A stretch of 64,000 bases of DNA from Spirochaetota bacterium (GTDB lineage: Bacteria; Spirochaetota; Brachyspiria; Brachyspirales; JACRPF01), in assembly GCA_016214035.1 (NCBI GenBank), contig JACRPF010000016.1:1-64000 (forward strand), in the 5' to 3' direction. Position numbers and translations under genes: made by a program. The notes beneath the pieces are model-generated. The model saw nothing but the letters and a program-made list of their open reading frames with translations, had not been told where the DNA came from and ran no database searches. Shown piece by piece: positions 40,282 through 49,168 of the stretch. Every line of letters starts with the position of its first letter. Position 1 is the stretch's first letter.

Positions 40282-40354
40282 AGGCTGTTAGCTCAGTTGG
40301 TAGAGCAACTGACTCTTAATCAGTGGGTCGGGAGTTCGAGTCTCCCACGGCCTA
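40282..40354 (+). tRNA. tRNA-Lys (anticodon CUU)
   Basis: A complete cloverleaf is visible: acceptor AGGCTGT with ACGGCCT (one G-T pair), D-arm GCTCAGTTGGTAGAGC, anticodon stem ACTGA/TCAGT with loop CTCTTAA, and T-arm GGGAGTTCGAGTCTCCC. The anticodon CUU reads AAG. The discriminator is A and CCA is not encoded. Confidence 0.96.
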
Positions 40355-40358
40355 AAGT

Positions 40359-40378
40359 GCATCCGCGCTGCGTGATGC
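40359..40378 (+). other. Hairpin just after tRNA-Lys
   Basis: GCATCCGC and GCG-T-GATGC form an eight-pair stem with a one-base bulge and a GCT loop, four bases after the tRNA. No T run follows. It may be a 3' processing signal rather than a terminator, which would place the next gene in the tRNA transcript. Confidence 0.35.
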
Positions 40379-40411
40379 GAGTATGTTGAGTAAACGGTAT
40401 AAAGAGCATCA

Positions 40412-40714
40412 ATGAAGGAAAAAGAAACAACCGGCAAGATTTACTGTGCGAATTGCCGCTACTGCGTCCTGTTCAGAAAACTCACGTCCGACAAAACACG
40501 TTATACGCTCCGGGTGAAATGCACCCAGGAGATGTGGAAAAAGAAGCTCGGTGAGGATAAGATGTATAAATATTTCACGGTGGGCAGACGTACCGTGAAG
40601 AAATGCGCGCCGTACAAGCAGATGGGTGATTTGAAGTCATTTCTCAGATTATTACGCAAAAGCCTTCCGGTACGTGACGATGTGTATACGATAACTAAAA
40701 AAGGCAAGCCATGA
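40412..40714 (+). CDS. Small basic cysteine protein, function unknown
   Basis: The 100-residue protein has a C-x2-C-x2-C cluster (CANCRYC at about 12-18). Another Cys at about 37 and one near 66 follow, with many Lys/Arg residues. This could bind zinc or a nucleic acid, but I recognise no family. It lies 57 bp after tRNA-Lys, and its stop overlaps the ATG of the following lipoprotein gene, so the pair is coupled. Confidence 0.65.
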   Translation: MKEKETTGKIYCANCRYCVLFRKLTSDKTRYTLRVKCTQEMWKKKLGEDKMYKYFTVGRRTVKKCAPYKQMGDLKSFLRLLRKSLPVRDDVYTITKKGKP

Positions 40715-41097
40715 TGAAAACCGTACGCATCGCCCTCATTTCACTCGCGGTACTGACGGCCGTCTCATGCATAACATCACAGGTGGCGATTGAGAAAAAC
40801 GATACTCCGCTCACGCTCTCGCAGAAAGCACAGGACTACTTCAGCAACAAAGAATACACCGCCGCGATTTCATATTACCAGGCCATCATCGACAATTATA
40901 AAAAGGACCAGTTTGAAAAAGAAATCGCCTGGGCGTACTACGAGATTGGATTCTGTTATTTTACCATGGGCAATAATGACCTGGCAAACAAGTATTTCAA
41001 CACCGTCATAAACGATTTCTCCATCCAGGCGCCACGCGTTCTTGCTGAAAAGATTAAACTGAAAATAGCGGCAAAGATACACGCTGACAAAAAATAA
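40711..41097 (+). CDS. TPR-containing lipoprotein
   Basis: The 128-residue precursor has a lipoprotein signal with lipobox LTAVSC; the Cys at about residue 20 would be lipidated. Tetratricopeptide-type helices follow (AQDYFSNKEYTAAISYYQAI, then EIAWAYYEIGFCYFTMGNND). Such small TPR lipoproteins act as scaffolds on the periplasmic membrane face. It starts inside the end of the preceding gene and is followed after 15 bp by the large membrane TPR protein, so a joint envelope role is plausible. Confidence 0.75.
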   Translation: MMKTVRIALISLAVLTAVSCITSQVAIEKNDTPLTLSQKAQDYFSNKEYTAAISYYQAIIDNYKKDQFEKEIAWAYYEIGFCYFTMGNNDLANKYFNTVINDFSIQAPRVLAEKIKLKIAAKIHADKK

Positions 41098-41112
41098 CGT
41101 CGCGGGGGCAGC

Positions 41113-43176
41113 ATGGGCGACATCCACAGGGGCGTTTTTTCCCGTTTTCTAAAGACGTTTTTACTGCTTGCACTGACCGTGGCGCTCGTGACGTTCATCA
41201 CCGGTGTAATCAGCGAATTCAACGCCCCGACAAATCATGGTATTTCCGTGCGTGTAAGCGCATTTAACGCAGACCACGGCATACCCTCATTCCTGAACGC
41301 AATCGTAAGCACCGCAGCCGTTGCGGGAATCAGCGCGCTGTTTTCACTGTTCACCGCATTCCCCTTCCTACTGCTCATATCGCTTTATTATGCGTATTTC
41401 TATATCAGCGACCGGTCGCTTCGCGGTGTATTCGCATCCGATATACTCGTTTTCAGAATATCGCAGAACCTGATAGCGGCGGTTACCGTGCTGCTCGTTG
41501 CGTACATGTTATTTTCATATGTCCTGATCGGTACGTTATCAGAGATGGCAAAAACGTCGAAGATGATGACGATTCATCATAATTACCGCCGCTATAACAG
41601 CTGGCTTATCAATGACAACATCGCGCAAGCCAGAAAACATCTGCGTGAATTCGAACGCCGCATGGATAAAGGCGCCCCTGTACCCCACGGGTCGTTTACA
41701 CCGGCGCTGGAGCACCTCGCCGTCGCCATCGAGCAGGATGCGCTCAATTACGATGCGCTTGAGCTTCGCGCAAAAGCGTACGACCTGATCGAAGTTAACG
41801 AACAGCGATTATCCCCGAAATCATCCGCGGCGATCAGCTACCTGAGGCTCGGCACACAGGCGTTTGCAGGCGGGCGCCTCAAAGAGGCCACCGTCCATTT
41901 TGAGAAGGTGCTGTCGCTGTATCCGGACAATGCGGAAGCCGCATACCGCCTCAAAGAGATCCAGTCAATACAATCGAACTCCAAGTTCATATACGAGAAC
42001 AGATCGCCCGCCGAGATAAACCTTATCGTCACGCTCACCAACGCCGCGATAGCGCTTGAAGGCGGCGACCATTGGAAATCATACATGCTGCTGACGAATC
42101 TCATCGTCCGGCATCCGTTTCATAATGATCTCAGAAAATATTATACGCTCACCATGAAAAGCATACGGGAAAATGATTTCTGCATCATCGATACGCGGCA
42201 TGTCGTCGCGTACATCATCCAGCATGCAAGCCTGAGTACGTACAATCAGTCGCTCATGACGAACCGGTTCCGTAAACTGGGCATCCGCACCATCAACGGC
42301 ATCGATGTGCAATCGCCGGAATTCGCCGCGGCAATCACAAATCTGCATCGAATGAACATAGCGGATATCAACGGCGTTACGAATAGCGATAAGGATTTCC
42401 CGCGCCATAATGAGGTGGTAAAGCTTCTGATCCGGGAGATCGAGGAAAGCGCATTTATCGCAGGCGACAATGTATTCCCGTCGCACAGTGTGCTGCGTCT
42501 TTCGGACGCCAGACTGCTCTATTTCGGCGCCATCATTCCGTTTGACGGATACCGGTATCTGAGCGATGTAACCATTACCGCCGAAGACGGAACCAGAGAA
42601 CACTATGCGTTCGGACGTATTTTCAACGCCGAATTGACCAACGCCGCGGGCTCCGTCACCGGCGTCACGAAGTTCGTATTGAAAGGCCGTATGCGTAACG
42701 GGACGCCTTCACCCGACGACACCGAAAAAACCGATGTGTATATACGGGTACATCCCGGCGTCCTCGACAATCTGAATGCGCCCCGCGAGGAGCTTGAACT
42801 CCTGTCCGTCCCCGCGCTCTATACACTGTACAAGGACTACCCTAACATCGGCTATGCGGTAGACGACGTACGCCAGGTGCTCGGCAAGCGGCTCATGCTG
42901 CCGTTATGGCTCATCGCACTCGTATTCATCATCGCCTATGTTTCGCTCCGGTACCGTCTGTCATATCAGGCAAACCTCCATCCGCTGCATTCACTGACAG
43001 GATTCGCAGGTGTGGCGCTTCTCACCATGCTCGGGCTTACGGTCTTCGACTTCCTGTTCGCATTCCTCTACCGGAACTATCAGGCGGAGATAGCCTATAC
43101 GATTGTAGCCGGCGGCATACTCGTTATCACCGCATGGTTCTCCATCGCGATATCGCGCTACCGTTTCTCCGCATGA
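41113..43176 (+). CDS. Large integral-membrane protein with TPR region, function unknown
   Basis: The 687-residue protein has transmembrane segments near residues 11-33, 60-95 and 115-140. A large soluble middle follows, with a TPR pair (AISYLRLGTQAFAGGRLKEA, VHFEKVLSLYPDNAEAAYRL), then a beta-rich part. Three to four C-terminal membrane segments (about 597-615, 628-650 and 660-680) close it. I recognise no named family; the layout suggests an envelope-assembly or sensing protein. Its stop overlaps the ATG of rsmA by four bases. Confidence 0.75.
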   Translation: MGDIHRGVFSRFLKTFLLLALTVALVTFITGVISEFNAPTNHGISVRVSAFNADHGIPSFLNAIVSTAAVAGISALFSLFTAFPFLLLISLYYAYFYISDRSLRGVFASDILVFRISQNLIAAVTVLLVAYMLFSYVLIGTLSEMAKTSKMMTIHHNYRRYNSWLINDNIAQARKHLREFERRMDKGAPVPHGSFTPALEHLAVAIEQDALNYDALELRAKAYDLIEVNEQRLSPKSSAAISYLRLGTQAFAGGRLKEATVHFEKVLSLYPDNAEAAYRLKEIQSIQSNSKFIYENRSPAEINLIVTLTNAAIALEGGDHWKSYMLLTNLIVRHPFHNDLRKYYTLTMKSIRENDFCIIDTRHVVAYIIQHASLSTYNQSLMTNRFRKLGIRTINGIDVQSPEFAAAITNLHRMNIADINGVTNSDKDFPRHNEVVKLLIREIEESAFIAGDNVFPSHSVLRLSDARLLYFGAIIPFDGYRYLSDVTITAEDGTREHYAFGRIFNAELTNAAGSVTGVTKFVLKGRMRNGTPSPDDTEKTDVYIRVHPGVLDNLNAPREELELLSVPALYTLYKDYPNIGYAVDDVRQVLGKRLMLPLWLIALVFIIAYVSLRYRLSYQANLHPLHSLTGFAGVALLTMLGLTVFDFLFAFLYRNYQAEIAYTIVAGGILVITAWFSIAISRYRFSA

Positions 43177-44033
43177 ACATATACGCGCCGCGGGAGATTA
43201 CCGCGCTGCTGGAGTCACACGGGCTTGCACTTTCAAAACAGCGCGGACAGAATTTCCTCACCGATATGCATATCGCACAACGCATAGCCGCGGCAATTGA
43301 TGAGCCGGCGGCCTCGGCCGTGGAAATAGGACCCGGCATCGGCGCGCTGACAATACCGCTCGCAGGCCGGTACGCCGGGGTATCCGCCGTCGAATTCGAC
43401 CGCGGGCTCTTTCAGCTGTGCACCGAGATTCATACGGCACTGCCGAACGTGTCGTTCATCCATGCCGACATCCTTGAGTATGAGCTTCCCGGCAACAGCC
43501 CTGTCGATGTTTGCGGCAATATTCCGTACAATATAACTTCGCCGATACTGGAATGGCTTCTCATCACCAATGCCGGACGCTGGCATAAGGCCGCATTCAT
43601 GGTACAGAAGGATTTCGCACTTCGCCTGGCTGCTTCCCCCGGGGATGATGATTACTCTGCGCTCACGCTCCTCCTCCATTTCGCGGCGGTAATGAAAAAA
43701 AAGTTCGATGTCCCGCGAAGTGTGTTCTACCCCGCACCCACCGTTGATTCCTCCGTCATCACGCTCACACCCCATACGCATACCGATATGAAACTGTTCC
43801 CGCTGTATCGCGCCGTTGTGAAAAGCCTGTTCCACAGCAGGCGGAAAACCGCACACAACAATCTCATCAGATCACCGTACCTGGCCGTCCCCGCGGCGCT
43901 GGTAGAGGACGCGTTCAGACAATGCGCCATCCCGGCCAGAGAACGCGGCGAACGCCTGTCGTTCGACCAGGTCTACGGAATCACCCGGATTTTCTCTCTG
44001 GCGGAAAGCCCTGCCATATTGACTCCGCCGTGA
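43173..44033 (+). CDS. rsmA: 16S rRNA (adenine1518/1519-N6)-dimethyltransferase
   Basis: The 286-residue enzyme dimethylates two adenines in helix 45 of 16S rRNA during small-subunit maturation. The sequence shows the family's opening KQRGQNFLTD, SAM motif I EIGPGIGALT, and motif IV NIPYNITSPI. A C-terminal RNA-contact region reads FHSRRKTAHNNL. Start ATG 43173 (ATGA overlap with the preceding gene) gives the normal length; the frame is open further upstream but only over the preceding gene. Confidence 0.94.
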   Translation: MNIYAPREITALLESHGLALSKQRGQNFLTDMHIAQRIAAAIDEPAASAVEIGPGIGALTIPLAGRYAGVSAVEFDRGLFQLCTEIHTALPNVSFIHADILEYELPGNSPVDVCGNIPYNITSPILEWLLITNAGRWHKAAFMVQKDFALRLAASPGDDDYSALTLLLHFAAVMKKKFDVPRSVFYPAPTVDSSVITLTPHTHTDMKLFPLYRAVVKSLFHSRRKTAHNNLIRSPYLAVPAALVEDAFRQCAIPARERGERLSFDQVYGITRIFSLAESPAILTPP

Positions 44034-44106
44034 TTAATGCTATATTATTCCGCGACACCAATGCCGCACGGCGATGTGTGTTATGAAGACGACCAAGGAA
44101 CAACCC

Positions 44107-45770
44107 ATGAGCCACCTTATTCGCTGCTGTATCCTGTTTATAACTGCTGTGTTCTCTGTACATGCGGCGGGCTTCAACGCCTACGCATCACGGTCCCCAA
44201 AAGCTCTCATCTGTATATCGCTTCCAAACAAAGCGTTCCGGTAAGTTTTTTCGCCGAAGGCACCGCGCTCACCGTACTCGCCGTACAGCCGCCCAAAGGC
44301 GAACGTTCCGGCGATGACACCGTGCTGCGGGGCACCGGCGATTTCAAGGTAAGTTATACGGGCGGACGAAAGGGATACAATATCATCAAAGTCAAGTATC
44401 AGCTCTGCCTCGATGACGCGGGGGTGTGCCTTACACCGGCAACCGTACCGCTTGATTTTACGTTAAGCGAAGATTCACCGCGCCCGCAGAAGAAAAAGGA
44501 TCTCTTTGAAGCAATGGCGGGCATGGTGGGCGGTGACGGCAATGTGGCCATAGCCCTGTTGGTATGTTTCCTTGCAGGCATCGCGTCATTCCTCCTGCCC
44601 TGCGTGTATCCGCTCATCCCCATCACCATCAGCTATCTCGGCACCCAGACCGATAAAAAGACAAAGTCTTTCCTCGGTTCGCTTCTGTTCGGCATCGGCA
44701 TCGTGGTCACCTATACACTGCTCGGCATCATCGTTACGGCCGTGGGAAGAGTGACGAACATTCAGTTCGGATCGATAGCCTATCATCCGTTTGTGCTGGT
44801 CCCGCTCGTGCTGTTCTTCCTCTATTTCACGTTCTCCATGTTCGGCTTTTATGAATTCAAACTGCCGTCGTTCATGCATCAGGCAAAGGACCGCGCCTAC
44901 AAGCGCGGCGACTCATACGTCGGTAAATTCTTCATGGGCGCCGTAACCGGTCTGGTGGCATCCCCGTGCGTCGGCCCCGTTGTGGCATCCATACTTGCCA
45001 TAAGCCTTACGCAGCCGCAGTACGGCTATCTGTATATGTTCTTCTACGCCCTCGGGTTCGCATCGGTGCTCGTCCTGCTCGGGACGTTCTCATCGCTTAT
45101 CGGCAAACTCCCGAAATCCGGCGGCTGGATGGACATTGTAAAATATATCTTTGGGCTCATGATGCTCGGTTTCACCGCATATTATCTTGATATTCTGTTC
45201 CTTGTACTCGGCGTCAAAAATGCGGCCACCTATCTTACCATCGCCATTATCTCGCTTGCGGCTATCATGCTCACGCTGTTGGGGTTCAAAAAACTCGATT
45301 CGTATCTGAAAAGCGACCGCCTGAAGGCACTCGTCGTCGTACTCCTCTTCCTTACCGGGCTTTCGATAACCCGTGTGGTGCAACTGGAGCTCTTCAATAC
45401 CAACGCCCGTGTTGAAACACGAGCGCTTCCTGAAGCCGCCAATCTCGATGAAGCCGTTGCCCGCGCGGCAAGCGAAAACAAACTCGTTCTGGTTGATTTC
45501 AATGCGGTGTGGTGCGAGAACTGCGAGCTCCTCTCCGAACGCATCCTCAAGCAGCCTCCGGTGAGCGATCTGATCAGTCAGCGCTTCATATTCGTGTCGG
45601 TGGACGTAGACCATGAACCGGAATACAAAAAACGCTATAATATTCAATGGCTGCCGTGGATCGTGGTGCTGAACGCAGAAGGCAAACCCATCTATGAACG
45701 AAACAGCTTCGGCCTCTTCAACAAAGAGCTGAGCGATTCACTGTTCATGGAATTAAGCTCGCTTCGCTGA
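44107..45770 (+). CDS. dsbD: Thiol:disulfide interchange protein DsbD, signal peptide in a different frame from the body
   Basis: DsbD carries electrons from cytoplasmic thioredoxin to periplasmic thiols. The body shows all three redox pairs: CLDDAGVC in the periplasmic alpha domain, LLPCVYPL and ASPCVGPV in the eight-helix membrane domain, and WCENC in the C-terminal thioredoxin-like domain. The body frame (open from 44037) has no signal peptide. ATG 44107, with AAGGA 8 nt upstream, instead encodes MSHLIRCCILFITAVFSV, a good signal peptide, in another frame that stops at 44242-44244. Joining them needs a -1 shift; C CCA AAA at 44196-44202 is a slippery heptamer in the right phase. The alternatives are a one-base deletion or a sequencing error. 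Confidence 0.85.
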
Positions 45771-46247
45771 TTCCTCATCATGCGCCCGCCGCCATATTCG
45801 CGCGGCAATATAGATAACGCCGTAACTTAACGCGCCTAACAGCACCGCAACGACAAGACTGCCCGCGGCAATCTCCCTGATGTTCGCAAGAATGAAATCG
45901 GTCACTTTCACCCCCGCACCAAGCTTTTTGATGAACGGCGTGCCGAACAGGAATGTCCCCACACGGTAATCGAGCATGAGAAAGAATACGCCGGTTACCG
46001 GATTCACGATGAGCGTTCCGAGATACGTCGAGATGATGTTGAGCCGGAAAAAAACCGCGATACCGAGTGCGATGAACATGCCGGCAACGGGTATCGGCAG
46101 TATCGACAGAAAAAGGCCCAGTGCGAACCCAAGCGCCAGGCGATGCGGCGTCCGCGTGCGTTTGAGCATGAGGATAAGAACGCGAAATATCCGTTTGATC
46201 CCGTTCTTCTTTTTAACCGTACCGCGTTCCCCTTCAGGCGCCGCCAT
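45753..46247 (-). CDS. DUF2062 membrane protein
   Basis: The 164-residue protein has a basic N-terminus, then the DUF2062 pattern HRLALGFALGLFLSILPIPV, and about three hydrophobic segments. The family is found in many Gram-negatives without a settled function. It overlaps trpF by 14 bp and is the last gene of the minus-strand operon. Its 3' end overlaps that of dsbD by 18 bp. Confidence 0.82.
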   Translation of the reverse strand: MAAPEGERGTVKKKNGIKRIFRVLILMLKRTRTPHRLALGFALGLFLSILPIPVAGMFIALGIAVFFRLNIISTYLGTLIVNPVTGVFFLMLDYRVGTFLFGTPFIKKLGAGVKVTDFILANIREIAAGSLVVAVLLGALSYGVIYIAARIWRRAHDEESAKRA

Positions 46248-46833
46248 AGACGACCTTCATCAGCGCACGTATCTTTTCCGCGCTCTTGATGCCGGGTGAA
46301 ACTTCGACGCCGGATGAGACATCAATGCCGTCCGGTTTGAATGCAAGCGCCTTGGACACGTTTTCCGGATTGATGCCGCCCGCAATCAGGTACGGACGTT
46401 TTTTCCCGGCAAGCAGCGACCAGTCGAACGGCGTGCCGCTGCCGCCGCGCATCGCCGATGCGGTGTCATACAGAAGTATTTCATAATGCGTATACTGCGA
46501 TACGCGATCGAACGATGCGCTGTCGCTCACCGGTATGCTCCGTATCACCGGCGCGTGCACATCGCCTGCGTATGCATCGCTTTCATCACCGGAAAGCTGT
46601 ACATAATCAAGTGAACAGAGATCGGTTATGCGGTTCACCTCATCGAGCGGGGCGTTCACGAACACGCCGGCGGTACGGATATTCCCGTCGAGTTCAGCGA
46701 TGATGTCTTTTACGTGCGGGGCTTCCACCCGCCGCGGCGACGGCGCAAAGATGAAACCGATGATATCCGCGCCTTCCAGCGCACATACCTGCGCGTCTTC
46801 AAGCCGCGTAATGCCGCATATTTTTACGATCAT
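46234..46833 (-). CDS. trpF: Phosphoribosylanthranilate isomerase
   Basis: The 199-residue TIM barrel catalyses the third step of tryptophan synthesis. MIVKICGITRLEDA at the N-terminus carries the catalytic Cys, and GVFVNA and LIAGGINPENV are the usual later strands. The catalytic Asp would lie in the SLDYVQLSGDE region or its equivalent. It overlaps trpC by four bases. Other trp genes are not in the window. Confidence 0.93.
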   Translation of the reverse strand: MIVKICGITRLEDAQVCALEGADIIGFIFAPSPRRVEAPHVKDIIAELDGNIRTAGVFVNAPLDEVNRITDLCSLDYVQLSGDESDAYAGDVHAPVIRSIPVSDSASFDRVSQYTHYEILLYDTASAMRGGSGTPFDWSLLAGKKRPYLIAGGINPENVSKALAFKPDGIDVSSGVEVSPGIKSAEKIRALMKVVYGGA

Positions 46834-47612
46834 ACGCCTTTCAATTCCCGTATCGTGCTGCCGACAGACGATGAGCGCATGAGCGCCTCGCCCACCAGTA
46901 TGCCGTGAACACCGCTTGCCGTCAGACGGGCCACATCATCCCTTGTAGTAATACCGCTCTCGGCGACCACAAACCGGTCACGCGGCATATCTTTCATGAT
47001 GGATACCGTCGTGTCAAGATCGATGGTGAAATCGACAAGATTGCGATTATTGATGCCGATGATGGATGCACCCGCTTCCAGTGCGGCATCCCGTTCCGCA
47101 GAGGTGTGCACTTCGACCAATGGCGTCATCATGAACGTTGCGGCGAGTTCAAGCATGCGCTTAAGCGCCGGCACGTCGAACAGCGACGTAATGAGCAGGA
47201 ATGTATCGGCAGGTGTTGCGGCGGTCTCATATATCTGATATTCGTCTATGATAAAGTCTTTGCGCAGAATCGGCAGCGGCGAGACACCCCTCGCCTGAGC
47301 GATATAATCGATATTCCCCTGAAAATATTCTTCCTCGGTCAATATGCTCATCGCATCCGCATGTCCGTCCGTATACGCCCGGGCCGAGGCAACGGGATCG
47401 AAATGATGCGCAATAATGCCTTTTGACGGCGATGCTTTTTTTATTTCCGCGATGAGAATAACACCGGATGCTGCCGTCCGGAACAATGACCGGAACCGGT
47501 CCCCGGCACGCGGCACAGCGCGTTTACGGAGCTCTGCCAGCGGCACTGCCGCCATGCGCGCGTCAAGCGCCCGTTTTTTACTCGCGACAATGCGGGTGAG
47601 AAAATCGGGCAA
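46830..47612 (-). CDS. trpC: Indole-3-glycerol phosphate synthase
   Basis: The 260-residue TIM barrel catalyses ring closure to indole-3-glycerol phosphate. The substrate-binding strand LIAEIKKASPSKGII, the catalytic-Lys strand PILRKDFIIDEYQIYE, GINNRNLVDF and VAESGI are all present. It starts only 6 bp after the stop of the LysM protein gene and runs straight into trpF, so the order in the operon is LysM protein, trpC, trpF, DUF2062. Confidence 0.95.
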   Translation of the reverse strand: MPDFLTRIVASKKRALDARMAAVPLAELRKRAVPRAGDRFRSLFRTAASGVILIAEIKKASPSKGIIAHHFDPVASARAYTDGHADAMSILTEEEYFQGNIDYIAQARGVSPLPILRKDFIIDEYQIYETAATPADTFLLITSLFDVPALKRMLELAATFMMTPLVEVHTSAERDAALEAGASIIGINNRNLVDFTIDLDTTVSIMKDMPRDRFVVAESGITTRDDVARLTASGVHGILVGEALMRSSSVGSTIRELKGV

Positions 47613-47617
47613 AGAAT

Positions 47618-49009
47618 CTATCTCCCCTCACGCTTTCGCAGACGTGTGATAAAATCAAGATTGTCTTTTGTTACGGTATCGCGCTTCGATTCCACCAGCG
47701 AAGGATCAAAGCGGTCCGCGAGATAGAGCATCCAGCGGGCATGTTCAAGCTGCCCGACGCTGATATAAATCTCGTGTATCTCGAAATATGATTCGGCGAG
47801 ACCGGTGCGTACGTTGGCCGGGATGCGTTCGTTGCGGTCGCTCAAAAGATCCTGCGGCAGCTTCGGTATGACAAGCTTCTGCCCGGGCAGTATCATGTCC
47901 GGGTTCTTCAGCCGTTCAAGGTTCTGCGCGTAGATGAACGGCCAGTAAAAACCGTTCCCGTAAAACTTTTTCGCCAGAAACCACAGCGAGTCACGGTACT
48001 TGACGGAATAATCGGATGTGCCGTTCTTTATCTCGTCGATGAATGCGCTCATCTTCTTGATGGTTTCGCGCTGTTTGCGCTGCGCATTCTCGCCCGGAGG
48101 AGTGAGTGTTGTTATCGTATTCGACGCATTCGTCGGTATGGTTACGGCGTTCGATGCCGGTTTGTTCGTATCGTTCGTAATTATCATGTCGTTCGTTTCA
48201 GGAACGGTTTTCATGTAGGACGTTTTTGCAGTATATACGCCGCGAAACATCTGAGGACCTACCGGCACTTTGTTATAAAAAACGATGAAGAAAACCACCA
48301 CAATGACCAGCGCCAGAACACACGAAATGGGCACGAGGTATACGCTGAGGGCGGAGGCATGACGTCCGAGTAACGGAGCAGTGCTCTCAGCGGGATGCGC
48401 CGGGGCGGCTGGTGCTGCCGGCGGAGCGGCGGTTTCCTTGTTTTCCGTTGCCATTGATACACTCACTTGTTGTTTATCGGTTTTTTCCTGCGTTTGCGGT
48501 GAGGCAATGCCGGTCTCGACTATTTCTTCAAGCTCAACGTTCTCACGCCGCGCCGTCTTCGACAGTGGTTTTATTTCAGGGATATCGTCAAGATCCTCTT
48601 CGATAACATCGGCAGGAGTCTTATCAAACCGCCTGCTGAGCGGCATCGCCGCCAATTCCCTGGACGGTGAAAATGCAATACTGCCGCCTGCGGGGGAGAA
48701 TGTGCCGAGTCCGCTGAGAGACACAGCCGCTTTGCGTGTTTCCGCGGTGATATACGCGAACAGCGCGTCGGAAAATGCCGTACCCGTACCCGCGGATGAT
48801 GAACCCGCTGCGAAGGTGACGGTCATCGTACCCGCCGAAATATTGGGCACCGGCACGAACGCACCGATACCACGGACGATAACCCGCTCGCCGTCGGCAA
48901 GTTTACCCGCGAGCTCCGCGGTAAAACCCGACAGCTCACGTTCCACATCGGCCTTGCTTGCGCCGGTCTCCGCTGCAAGTGCTGCTATAACATCTCGGTC
49001 GGTAAGCAA
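47618..49009 (-). CDS. HU-like domain / transmembrane / LysM fusion protein
   Basis: The 463-residue protein begins with an HU/IHF-like domain (residues about 1-66: LTDRDVIAALAAETGASKAD then VIVRGIGAFVPVP). A second, more worn HU-like half follows (about 76-118: LSGLGTFSPAGGSIAFSPSRE). Then come an acidic and Pro/Ala-rich linker, one transmembrane helix (about 224-245), an Asn/Thr-rich stretch, and a LysM domain (about 334-383: VKYRDSLWFLAKKFYG to PGQKLVIPK). A C-terminal helical tail ends the chain. This puts a DNA-binding-like domain inside and a peptidoglycan-binding domain outside. Start TTG 49009 is preferred: it has GGAG 6 nt upstream. GTG 49021 sits almost on the predicted transcript end. 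Confidence 0.78.
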   Translation of the reverse strand: MLTDRDVIAALAAETGASKADVERELSGFTAELAGKLADGERVIVRGIGAFVPVPNISAGTMTVTFAAGSSSAGTGTAFSDALFAYITAETRKAAVSLSGLGTFSPAGGSIAFSPSRELAAMPLSRRFDKTPADVIEEDLDDIPEIKPLSKTARRENVELEEIVETGIASPQTQEKTDKQQVSVSMATENKETAAPPAAPAAPAHPAESTAPLLGRHASALSVYLVPISCVLALVIVVVFFIVFYNKVPVGPQMFRGVYTAKTSYMKTVPETNDMIITNDTNKPASNAVTIPTNASNTITTLTPPGENAQRKQRETIKKMSAFIDEIKNGTSDYSVKYRDSLWFLAKKFYGNGFYWPFIYAQNLERLKNPDMILPGQKLVIPKLPQDLLSDRNERIPANVRTGLAESYFEIHEIYISVGQLEHARWMLYLADRFDPSLVESKRDTVTKDNLDFITRLRKREGR

Positions 49010-49036
49010 TCCTGTCTCCACGCGAAAGTTTTACGG

Positions 49037-49064
49037 ATTATACCATTAGGGTTAAAAATATCAA
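49037..49064 (-). promoter_or_regulatory. Promoter of the LysM-trpC-trpF operon
   Basis: On the minus strand TTGATA (49064-49059), 16 nt, then TATAAT (49042-49037). The predicted start is near 49030, leaving about 20 nt of leader before TTG 49009. It is too short for a trp leader peptide or attenuator. Confidence 0.6.
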
Positions 49065-49108
49065 CCGCACAGCGGCACGCACAATTACATACCCCGCGCT
49101 ATGAATTA

Positions 49109-49137
49109 TTGCATTTTACAATTGAATACTGTAGGAT
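49109..49137 (+). promoter_or_regulatory. Promoter of the sppA operon
   Basis: TTGCAT (49109-49114), a 17-nt spacer and TAGGAT (49132-49137) precede the sppA ATG by about 30 bp. It is arranged divergently to the LysM operon promoter. Confidence 0.4.
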
Positions 49138-49168
49138 GTACTAAAAGAAACCGCGTGAGGAACAATCA

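Noticed and set aside
42906-43172. Upstream extension of rsmA to 42906
   Set aside because: The added 89 residues are Arg/His-rich and lie within the preceding gene; the normal RsmA N-terminus starts at ATG 43173.
46234-47612. A trp attenuator controlling trpC-trpF
   Set aside because: The genes follow the LysM protein gene by 6 bp, and the operon promoter is directly before that gene with a leader of about 20 nt. There is no room for a leader peptide or terminator.
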